From the NCBI GenBank assembly GCA_949987565.1, contig OX465107.1:14710696-14774695 (forward strand): a stretch of 64,000 bases of DNA, written 5' to 3'. Under the pieces are notes generated by a model. It was given only the letters and a program-made list of their open reading frames with translations. It ran no database searches and was not told where the DNA came from. This document shows positions 22,601 to 34,600 of this stretch, one piece after another. The stretch comes from Luidia sarsii (Eukaryota > Echinodermata > Asteroidea > Paxillosida > Luidiidae). Position 1 is the first letter of the stretch. Each line of letters starts with the position of its first letter. A program made the translations under genes and the position numbers.

Positions 22601-25600
22601 TTTACAAGTTTTACAATAACCTGAGATCAAAATGAAGTTAACAATGAAAATCAAAATAAAAGTTTTTTTCTCTTTCTCCTCTCCCTCTCTATACTCTCTA
22701 TCTCTTTCTCTCTCTCTCTCCCTCTCTCTCTCTCTTTCTCTCTCTCTCCCTCCCCCTCTCTCCCTCTCTCTCTCTTTCTCTCTCCCTCTCTCTCTCTGTC
22801 TCTCTCTCCCTCTCTCTCTTTCTCTCTCTCTCAATCTCTCTCTCTTTCTCTCTCTCAATCTCTCTCTCTCTGTCTCTCTCTCCTCTCTCTCTGTCTCTCG
22901 CTCTGTCTCTGTCTCTCTCTGTCTCTCTGTAACTCTCTGTCTCTCTCTGTGTCTCTCTCTCTGTCTCTCTCTCTCTGTGTCTCTCTCTCTGTCTCTCTCT
23001 CTGTCTCTCTCTCTCTGTGTCTCTCTCTCTGTCTCTCTCTCTGTCTCTCTGTCTCTCTCTGTCTCTCTCTATCTCTCTCTGTCTCTCTCTGTCTCTCTCT
23101 GTCTCTCTCTCTGTCTCTCTCTGTCTCTCTCTGCCTCGCTCTGTCTCTCTCTCTGTCTCTCTCTGTCTCTCTGTCTCTCTCTCCTCTCTCTCTCTCTCTC
23201 TTTCTCCCTCCAGTTTCCCAATGTGACTTTCAATGTAGCAATGGAGCTTGCATTGCCGGGTCACAAGTCTGTGATGGTTACCCAGATTGCAATGACAACA
23301 TGGCAACTGACGAGCTCAACTGTCCAGGTAAGACAAGACCATTTGATTAAGTGACAAAAAAATATCAGTTTGCAGTAAATTTCTTCCATGTCTTTAAGAT
23401 TTATGTACAATGTTTCATCATCACTGGGTTAAAGGATCTTCATAGTAAGTTACAAATCTAGAATTACTTTCACCCAGGATCCTTTAGAAGAAGACCTCAT
23501 TGCTAGAATCACTACAGCAGATCTCCTGATGATAGACAGAGTATTCTGTTCTGAAACATTGAGTCCAGTTCCCTTCAGAACCACACAGACTCACTAAAGA
23601 GATATTCCTGCATGGTGTCACTCCAAACCACTATTGACTTCACCATGAATAGCCTGAAGTCTTTCCTACTTTCATGGTTTCGCGGAAACTCTGACTTATT
23701 TTACCATAACAATGGTCAAAGATTTGTTGTTACTAAAAAACTATTCTTTTCATTCCCACTAAAACAAATCTCATAAGAGCAACCAAGCTAACTTGAGGCA
23801 CCTTGTAATAGTATTTCTTGTTCTCAACTGTTCCATTCTTAGATTAAAATAGACATTTGCTGTTACACAGATTCTTGTTTCAAAGTGATATACAAAAAGT
23901 TGCAAACTGCTTACTGACTGAAATTTTTTAAAAATCAAATCTCAAAATTTAGTGGGCCTGACGTTTCGATCCTAGCAGGACCTTTCTTAAAGGCAGAGAA
24001 AGGTCCTGCTAGGGTCGAAACGTCAGGCCCACTAAATTTTGAGATTCTTGTTTCTTGAATATTTGTTTGTCATATATTTAAGGAACTCTAAAGGTTTTTT
24101 TTTTCTTTGACCTTTGACCTTTGACCTTCAGAAATGTTGGACTGCTCAGTGAGCTTTGAGCGTTGCCCTGGTACAGCAGCAGGGACCAACAACATCTGCA
24201 TTTTCCCACAGTGGAGATGTGATGGAGACAATGACTGTGGAGATGGTTCTGATGAAAACCCAGACTTCTGCCGTAAGTCAACTCCGGAAATGTTTGAAGC
24301 TTAAGCCGCGTTTCCTTATTTTGGTCAAAGTAACCGAGTCTATGGTTACTTTTCCCAATTTAAGTCCAGTGGAAATGGCCCAGTTAAATTTCCTCTCGGT
24401 TAATTCAACCGAGCCGAGTGGTTACTTTTACCGGCCAACCTCTGCCCAGTAGAAGTGACCAGGTAAGTTTAACCAAGCCGATTAGTCCAGTGGAAATGCA
24501 CCACTCTGTTAAACGTGACTCGGTAAAAACAACATCCGGCCTAAGACATACACGTACATGCACTGTGCACAGCGTCTGCTTCGTATCGCGTGCTAAATGT
24601 ACACACGTACATTGTGACACTTGACCTTCATGAGCAGTTATATTGCCGGCTCGGTTACTTTAACCATCGTCCCGGTTAAATTTTCCAGTGAAAACGCAGC
24701 TTAAGACGGGCTTACCTTGCTTGCTAGGCCAGGATCTTGTCAGGAAGAAACATCTTCACAATTAAACCCATATCCGCCTGACTGGTCACAGCACATAAAC
24801 ACTGTTCCTGCCTAAGCCCCTATCACACTAAAAAACCAGAAAATTGTCAATGACAGCTTTTTGAAAAACATAAAACCTTTTATTTTATTATTATGATAAA
24901 TGACAATCTAAAATATCATAAACCATATCAACAGAACAGTGAATGGGATAACACCATAATTTTCAAAAACGTAAAAAAATAGACGACAGAATTTCACGTA
25001 GTTCAGTGTTTGTAGCTTTTCTGTGTTATGGAAATCCCATAACTTGGCGGATATGGGTTAAAAATGGTTCATTTTGATTATTTTTCCTAATGAATATGCT
25101 TTGAGACTTGGAAGTTATCAACTTTTTAAATCTAAGACCCTGATTATTGTCTACTATTATGTATTTATGAAAATTAAAAAGAAGAATTGACTGAACATAG
25201 ATTTGCCCCTGACCTGCTGCAAATACGGTCAATTCAAATTTTCTTCACTTTTTTTTTCATAGATTGTTTAAAATCTCACAGTAATTTTTTTCCCTGTGTT
25301 TCCAAAACTTAGGGGCTTGACAGGTTTGATCCTAACAGGACCTAGCTTTCTCAAAGGAGTTCTGTCTTTGAGAAAGGTCCTGCTAGGATCTCAACGGAAT
25401 GTGCCCTTCTCAAAAGTAGAATTTCTTAAAGGGACATCATCCTGTTAGCTTTGTTGTCGATCGAGGATATGTCTGCCTCATTTCCCCTCCTTCCCGAACA
25501 TTTGGCATCTATCCGTCTACGGGCTTTGGCCAACGTTGTAAACTGAGTGGAGAGCAGGGGGTAACAGGGGGCAGTCTGGGCAGGGCAGAGTCACGGGGAG

Positions 25601-28600
25601 GTTGAGGTAGAAGGAGACCTCTAAGCCTTTGTCCTCATTTCTCATCAGCTGCCGAAGCGCGATTAGCTTCAAGGCTGGTGACCTTGTGGGACAATAGTAA
25701 CAATACCTTTGAGGAAGGACATGCTATTATAAGTTCAAAAGGTCAGGTTCTCTGATCCGCTAGTGTCTTGGATAGCTGTAGGCTGGATTGAGTGGCCAAA
25801 TGGTGAGTGGTGTGTGTGTGCATTGTATTTCTGTTGCAGGGGATACCCCATGCCCATCTGACATGGTGAAATGCAGCGACTCCTATCGATGTTTGCCTGG
25901 TTTCACATTATGCAATGGAATCAGTGAATGCCAGGACGGATCTGATGAACAAGAGGAGCAGTGCAGTGAGTATCAAATATAGCGCCCTCGCAGTTAGATG
26001 AAGACTAAGGCCCTTTACGTAAAGGCTTACGCTTGGGTGTAGGTATAATGTCTCTCACCAGTTACAAAATTATATACAATTTTATAGAAGAACGATTTTG
26101 ACAAGGGTTTCTAGGTGACTTATCTGTACCGGTTCGGAAAACAAATCATTAGATTCAGCAACAAATCACAAACTGGATTTTTAGGTTATGTGAGAGGGAG
26201 ATGAAGCCTGAGCCTGGGTCCTACATGCAGGGATTCACGAAGGCCATTGGATTGCATTGACTGAATTCACCGGCTATGGCTTCAGATGTCACACACCTGC
26301 TAGTACTAAGCAGCCGCAGCGCAAATGGAAGTTTCCAGTTCTGAAAGTCAGGCAAGGAACTTTTGTTCTATCTTCTTCTCAGACGACCCATCCTTTACTT
26401 GCACGACTGATCACTTCAAATGTCATCATGGTCATCAGTGCATCCCAAATACGTGGCTCTGTGATGCAGAAGATGACTGTGGAGATGGATCTGATGAGGA
26501 TGAGAGTCTTCATAGTTGTAGTGAGTAGCAAGTATTTTTACAGACTGGTTTCATCTAATGCAAGTATTTACCATTGCAAGGCTAACTATGATCGTATACT
26601 CAAAGGGATTTATGTTGTGTTGTTCTCTGATCTTATTTTCCAGGGGGCTTTAGAACGTCTGAATAGAAAGACATAATAGGCATTTGTTGAGGAATAAGAT
26701 TGAATACACGCAGAGAATCATCCACAACCAACCATTGTAAGGAGGCTGGATTTTGACAAAGGGATATATTCACTCGATGTAGTCGTTAAGATAAGAATGG
26801 TGAATTGACATTAAGTGCTGTAAATTTAAACCCCCTTCCTTGACTGCACCAACCTACTATGCCAAAGCAAGCTGGTCGTATTCTTGTCAATCAATGTAGA
26901 TTATTCACAAGGAGTCTCACTATGAACATCTAAACCGTGAAAAGAGGGGTGAAAATGTCATTTTGTCATGAAACTAATAGGTCACTGTGATTTCACAGTG
27001 CATTTCACAGTGAATTCACTGTGAAAAAAATCGCCTCTCTGACCTGATAAGGACATCTTCAGGACACTAAGGAGACCCTGAATGAAACGTGAATATCTAG
27101 GGTGACAAGCTCCAGCCTTTAGGGATGGCTAATTTAATTTCCAGTAGGGACCACCAGCCCCCATAGAGGTACTGTATGACGTCCTTGTAACTGTAACTCC
27201 CAGAAACTTCTAAATTGCCTCTAGCCATTTACTACCAGGCCTTGGAGACCACTGGTGAAATCACTGTGAAAATGATTTGGCTAACTGTGTGCCATGAAAT
27301 AGGAGTGAAAACACGTTGATTTTATTTTTTTCACGGCTAAATGACATTTTCACGGTTAAGATGTTTATAGTGTCTGTAAACTTCGTTCTTGGCACCGGGT
27401 TGTTAGTGACCTCCCCTCTCACCTCTTGTTTGGCAGGTTCATACCAATGCCCTGCAGGCTACTTCACCTGTGAGCGTAATCGGCCCGGCTATAGTCGATG
27501 CATCCCACTTGATGCTCTTTGCGACGGATTCAGTCATTGCGAATTTGCAGAAGACGAAACAGAGGAGTGCGGTAAATCCCAACAGTATTTACAATCAGCT
27601 TGCCCCCCAAAAAAGAGAGCAAAATCTTCAGATTATTGTTTGTTATCTTCTAATGAAAACTATTTATCTATTGCCATTTTTAGATGTGTTATAATATCAG
27701 TAGCAGCCTAGTTATCAATTATAATAACCCAGGCAACCACTTAACGACCAACCAGTTGGGAAGAGTACATCAGCTGTCATAGCAACTACTTCGTCAAATT
27801 CTATCATCCTTTTTAGATTGATGAAGCCAAGGGCTTTATGTGACAGGGGCCTTTTATTCTTTTCCAGTAAATTTATTTTCCAGTACGAGTGAAAAAAGAA
27901 ATGGATAGATCTAGAAATCAGCTACAGGCTGGAAACTGTATAGTGGGCTAGTGGAGGATGTGTGTGGCACATGTACTCACTCTATTATGGTCTATCTGTG
28001 TCTATCATATTAAACTCAACTTGCGATGGGTAGTCTATCATAGTCGTTTCCCTGCATCACTCATGGTCTTATAAGTGGTTGTCTGTTACGATGAGTTTGG
28101 TGTAAATGTGACGGGGGCCTTTGACTCTTTGCCAGTGGATTTATTTTCCAGTACGAGTGAAAAAAGAAAGGGTTGGCGCATTAGGAGCATAAGAGACGGA
28201 TAGATCTAGAAATCAGCTACAGGCTGTAGTGGGCTACTACTGGAGGATGTGTGTGGCACATGTACTCACTCAGACAGTTGGTGGTGAACTGGGCTGGGCT
28301 AATCCCTGTTCCCTGACCACAGTTTCAGGTTCCCAAGACCTACTGCAGGGGGTTGTTGCTAAGCAACAAACCAGGCCTTAAGATTTCACTAACTCCAGGG
28401 CAATCCACAATACTGTACATACACTATCACAAAGTGTGACTGGTCACATATATTTATTTGATCGACAACGTGACCTTACTGGATGGAGTTGGTGTTTTGT
28501 GGATACTCATTTTTATCATTTTATTTATCAGAGTGATATTGTTTTGATCCTAGCAGGACGTACTTTCTCAATGACAGATTATTATTGGTCATTCTGCCTT

Positions 28601-31600
28601 TGGTAATTCTAATCCTAATTTTTCATATTTCTTTTATCATCCACTTTTTAATGAGTATAATTATAATTTGAGTATGTGTCATGTTTGTGTTAGATAATCG
28701 TCAACCATGCGACCCTGTATACGAGTACGAGTGTAACAACCTACTATGTATCCCAGTGTGGTGGAGATGCGACCATGACAACGATTGTGGGGATGGCAGT
28801 GACGAAGGATCGTGGTGCAGTAAGTCACATCACTACAGCACCATTGCAGTCACATCACTACAACACCAATGCAGTCACATCACTACAACACCCCACAGTC
28901 ACATCACTGCAACACCATTACAGTCACATCACTACAACACCATTACAGTCACATCACTGCAAAGTGCAATACCATTGCACTCACATCGATCACTACAACA
29001 CCATCGCAGTCACATCACTACAACACCATTACAGTCACATCACTACAACACCAAAGTCACATATCACTGCAACACCATTAGAGTCACATTACTGCAACAC
29101 CACAATCACATCACTACAAGTCCAATGTCACATCACTACAACACCACATAGTCACATCACTGCAACACCATTACAGTCACATCACTGCAATACCATTACA
29201 GTCACATCACTGCAATACCATTACAGTCACATCACTGCAATACCATTACAGTCATATCACTGTAACACCATTACTGTCACATCAATACCATTGCAGTCAC
29301 ATCACTACAACACCACACAGTCATGACTGCAACACCATTACAGTCACATCACTGCAATAACATTACAGTCACATGACTACAACACTAAAGTCACATCACT
29401 ATACAACACCATTACAGTCACATCACTACAACACCATTACAGTCACATTACTGCAACACCACAATCACATCACTACAAGTCCAATGTCACATCACTACAA
29501 CACCATTAGAGTCACATCACTACAACAACACAGTCACATCACTACAACACCACATAGTCACATCACTGCAACACCATTACAGTCACATCACTGCAATACC
29601 ATTGCAGTCACATCACTGCAATACCATTACAGTCACATCACTGCAATACCATTACAGTCATATCACTGCAATACCACAGTCACATCACTACAATAACACA
29701 GTCACATCACTACAACACCACATAGTCACATCACTGCAACACCATTACAGTCACATCACTGCAACACCATTACACACATCACTACAACACCATTAAAGTC
29801 ACATCACTGCAACACCATTACAGTCACATCACTACAACACCATTACAGTCACATCACTGCAACACCATTACTGTCACATCAATACCATTGCAGTCACATC
29901 ACTACAACACCACACAGTCATGACTGCAACACCATTACAGTCACATCATTTCAATAACATTACAGTCACATGACTACAACACTAAAGTCACATCCGTACT
30001 ATACAACACCATTACAGTCACATCAATGCAACACCACACAGTCACATCACTGCAATACCACTACAGTCACATCACTGCAACACCATTGCAGTCACATCAC
30101 TACAACACCACACAGTCACATCACTGCAACACCATATACAGTCACATCAATGCAATACCATTGCAGTCACATCACTACAACACCACAGTCACATCACTAC
30201 AACACCACACAGTCACATCACTGCAACATCATATACAGTCACATCACTGCAACACCATTGCAGTCACATCACTACAACACCACAGTCACATCACTACAAC
30301 ACCACACAGTCACATCACTGCAACATCATATACAGTCACATCACTGCAATACCATTGCAGTCACATCACTACAACACCACAGTCACATCACTACAACACC
30401 ACACAGTCACATCACTGCAACATCATATACAGTTACATCACTGCAATACCATTGCAGTCACATCACTACAACACCACAGTCACATCACTACAACACCACA
30501 CAGTCACATCACTGCAACATCATATACAGTCATATCAATGCAATACCATTGCAGTCACATCACTACAACACCACAGTCACATCACTACAATACCATTGCA
30601 GTCACATCACTACAACACCATTGCAGTCACATCACTACAACACCATTACAGTCACATCACTGCAACACCACAGTCACATCACTACAATACCATTGCAGTC
30701 ACATCACTACAACACCATTGCAGTCACATCACTACAACACCATTACAGTCACATCACTGCAACACCATTACAGTAACATCACTACAACACCACACAGTCA
30801 CATCACTGCAACACCACACAGTCACATCACTGCAACACCACAGAGTCACATCACACTGCAATATCATTGCAGTCACATCACTATACAACACCACACAGTC
30901 ACATCACTGCAGTACCATTACATTCACATCACTACAACACCATTACATGAACCCTTCACTAGACTATTGTCACAGGTGGAATTAGATGTTGAAATGGTTG
31001 AGTTTTCTTGTTTTCCTCCCGTGACAGGTTACATAGCGTGTACTGAGGATGATTTTACCTGTCATAATGGGCGTTGCATCCCCAGGTCTTCAAAATGCAA
31101 CGGATACAATGATTGTAGAGACAACTCCGATGAAGAGGGATGCTGTAAGTTTTTGATTGATTTCTTTCATAATCTTTATTGATTTTACTGGTGATTTGTT
31201 TAGGACCGTGTCTGAGCCAATATTCATCTATTGACAAACAAACATTACTGTTGACGAGTTTTCATTTCTTTTTCAAACATTCTGTTTTGTTTTGTCTGAA
31301 CAGCCTGCAATGAAGGTCAATTCCAGTGTGCAAACAAAAACTGCATTCCTGAAAGTGATGTATGCAACAGCAGAAATGATTGTGTAGACAATTCAGATGA
31401 GCTGTCATCTTGCAGTGAGTAACTTTGGTCGTGATTTTTCTTCTTAAAGGTGTAGTATTGATCAAATAAAGTACAAAACTTTTTCGTAATATACAAAAAT
31501 TTTGCAAACTGCTTACTGACTAAAATTACCAAAATGCAAATCTCAAAATTTAGTGGGCCTGACATTTCGATCCTAGCAGGACCTTTCTCAAAGGCAGAGT

Positions 31601-34600
31601 GACAAGGACAAAACAGATACTGGTACATGTACACGAAGGAAGGGGGAGAGAGTGAATAGGACACAGATGAAAAAGGACAAAGAGTAAAGCTGGTGGGGTG
31701 AGATCAAAGGGAAGGGCAAGGTCCGGAGTAGGGTAGGGATAAGTGAGAGGAGGGGGGAAGATCAAAGAGAGAAGTGTGGAGGAGTGAACACAAAAGAAGG
31801 ATTATCAGAAAGCTGTCTGTCTTAGCTGTGAGAAAATGTGGATGAAGTGTCTTCGGACTATTCAACCACATGGTCTCAACATCCAGGAGGGTAATGGTTA
31901 AAACCTCTCTTCCCCCCTCGTTTGTGTACATGTATCTATTTTGTCCTTGTCACTCTGCCTTTGAGAAAGGTCCTGCTAGGATCGAAACGTCAGGCCCACT
32001 AAATTTGGAGATTTGCATTTTGGTAATTTTAGTCTGTAAGCGGTTTGCAACATTTTTGTGGATTACTACATAATACTTAAGCTAGTTTTATGCTAAATTT
32101 AATAATAAGGTATTGCTTTTTTGATAATGACAAGAATTTAACCAAAAGTTAAACATTCATACCTACAAATGGGAAACAAATTCTTGCTGAAGTTTGAGAA
32201 GTAATACAATGTTCTCCTAAAACCAAACCAGTCATGCAATAATAGTTTCATGGATTTCCGCCCTTTTGACAAGAATCACATTAAAAGTTACAATTAATCC
32301 TATCCTTAATTTGTTAAAAAAATTGTAGAGTAATGTTATAAAATGACACTTCAGTTGAATATATTCATATAAAACAAAAACCGAGCTTTTGTTGTATTGT
32401 TTGTTTTATGAGATTTTTATGAGTGCCACAAACCAATCAAATGGATAATTTTGTTTTTAACAGATGTTGATGAATGCAGCAGTGATGAGCATCCTGACTG
32501 TGAATTCCGTTGCGTGAATGATCCACTGTCCTTCCACTGTGAATGTGAAGATGGATATGCACTGAATGATGATGGACTAACGTGTAGTGGTAAGTTAATG
32601 TATATCATGGTTAGATTACGTTGCAGGATATTCACGGTGAAGATATGTGGTTGCATCATCAGGAAATATTTGCCTATTCTGCTGATTTTGTGAAGTAAAA
32701 ATCCCAGATATTTCTTTCCGCTATTTTTTACTTGGTACTGCCAAATATCTTAGAAAAAAACATGGTATGTCATTCTTTGTGGATTGTTTAGAACACTACA
32801 AAAGATCTTTCATTCTCAGTCTCAGCAAAACTTAGCTGAAGCATTGTCTTACTCCCTTTTGTACTCGGGAACAAAATTATAAACCAGAGTGGCACAAAGT
32901 TTGGTCAAGTAATGATCATTTCTTTTATTTCTCTCGTAAGAATGTGTGATTCTCAAAAGAAACTGGGAAAAGAATGGAGTGCTCTATCTGTTGCGACCAC
33001 AAACATAATACCTACTACTTCTACTACTCTACTTTACACCATGTAAATCATTTCGCCTGAGATGGATTGTGGCTCTGATGAGAGGGAGCTGATTACTGTG
33101 GCTCTTTCGCTGTTTTTTTTTTCTTGGAAAAGATGACTTATAGTGTCACTGCAAACTTTCCACATTGTGTCTCGCCATGCAAACCTTCAGATACTGTCCA
33201 CCCCACTGGGCCTATACTTGTAATGAAGTTTGTTTACACTATGAACATCTAAACCGTGAAAATGGGGTGAAAATGTCATTTCGCCGTGAAACTAAAAATT
33301 CACTGTGATTTCATGGTGCATTTTACAGTGAATTCACTGTGAAAATAATCGCTTCTCTGACCAGATAAGGACATCTTCAGGTCACAAAAGAGGCCTTGAA
33401 AAAACCTTGAATATCTAGGATGGCAAGCTCCAGCCTTGAGGGATGACTAATTCAATTACCAGTAGGGACCACCAGCCCCCATAGAGGTACTGCATGGTGT
33501 CCTTGTAACTGTCACTCCCAGATGCATCTAAATTGCCTCTAGCCATTTACCACCAGGAATGGAGCCTTGAAGACCACTGGTGAAAACACCGTGAAAATGA
33601 CTTGGCTAACTGTGTGCCATGAAATAGGGGTGAAAACACGGTGAATTTTCTTTTCACTGCTAAATGACATTTTCACCCTGTTTTCACAGTTTAGATGTTC
33701 ATAGTGTTATTTGTTGTGTCACACACTGACATATGGTATGCCTTGCAATTATGTGGTAAGCTCCTATCTTACATGTACCTCCTGAAGATGACGGTTGTTG
33801 CTAAGGAGCTTGTCTCTTCTTTTCCATTTTTTTGTTTTTGTTACAGATTTCAACGAATGCATTCAGACTCCATCTGTGTGTCTCCAGAAGTGTGTCAACT
33901 CCCCAGGGTCTTATAGTTGTGAGTGCCAGGATGGCTTTGATGATCCGCTGTCAGATGGCAACTGTGTTATAACAATTGGTGAGATGCTTATTCAGTTTTT
34001 TGGGGGGTCGTATGGATAATTAGCGTGGGATGTGGTCTGTAACAGAGTTAGTGCTAGTTTAGCGTGTGCTGTACCAAGGCTAGTTCGACCCTTTATTGTA
34101 TGAGTTAACATTGATTAACATTGATTGTAAGCATTAATTTTGCGCCATTTTAGGGCCATATTAGGGCTAAAGTCAAAACTGATTCAAGGAATTCCCAAGC
34201 CCAGTTCTTTCTAATGCATGATGACTGGCCATCAGCCCCTGCATTTCTGCACATTGAGGATGCTCTATCTGACCCTGTACCGGTATGGCCTTATCTTACC
34301 TAACCTTGACCCTACCAATTAATAATGCAATGCTAGTGGCACAATATAGGAACTCTGTAATTCATTGTAGGTACCATAAGACCATGACTAGTGCTATTAC
34401 TACTACCCCCTGTGCTGCTACTATTGCAACTGCTGCTGCTGTTGCTGCTGCTGTTGCTGCTGTTAATGCTACTGTTGCTGTTGCTGCTGCTGTTGCTGTG
34501 ATTGTTGTTGCTGTTGTTGCTGCTGTTCATGCTACTGTTGCTGTTGCTGCTGCTGTTGCTGTGATCGTTGTTGCTGTTGTTGCTGCTGTTCATGCTACTG

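Larger units (their letters stand above)
16631..23213 (+). other. LRP intron 1 (6.6 kb)
   Basis: No LDLa-like or other exon is seen. It holds two related TTAA-flanked MITEs (17457-17832, 20777-21115), an inverted-repeat element at 22156-22321, scattered GATCCTAGCAGGACC repeats (18930, 19540, 22470), and ends in a 537-bp CT tract that runs into the acceptor. Confidence 0.7.

Noticed and set aside
22632..23354. 240-codon Ser/Leu frame on the plus strand
   Set aside because: CT microsatellite joined to the exon 2 sequence in a different frame from the LDLa module; real exon 2 starts at the CAG acceptor.
28820..30955. CRISPR-like array
   Set aside because: Units are contiguous 22-25 bp tandem repeats with no unique spacers, in a eukaryotic intron.
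30026..30985. 319-codon His/Tyr/Asn/Thr frame
   Set aside because: Minisatellite intron without stop codons by chance of unit sequence; no domain, no start context.
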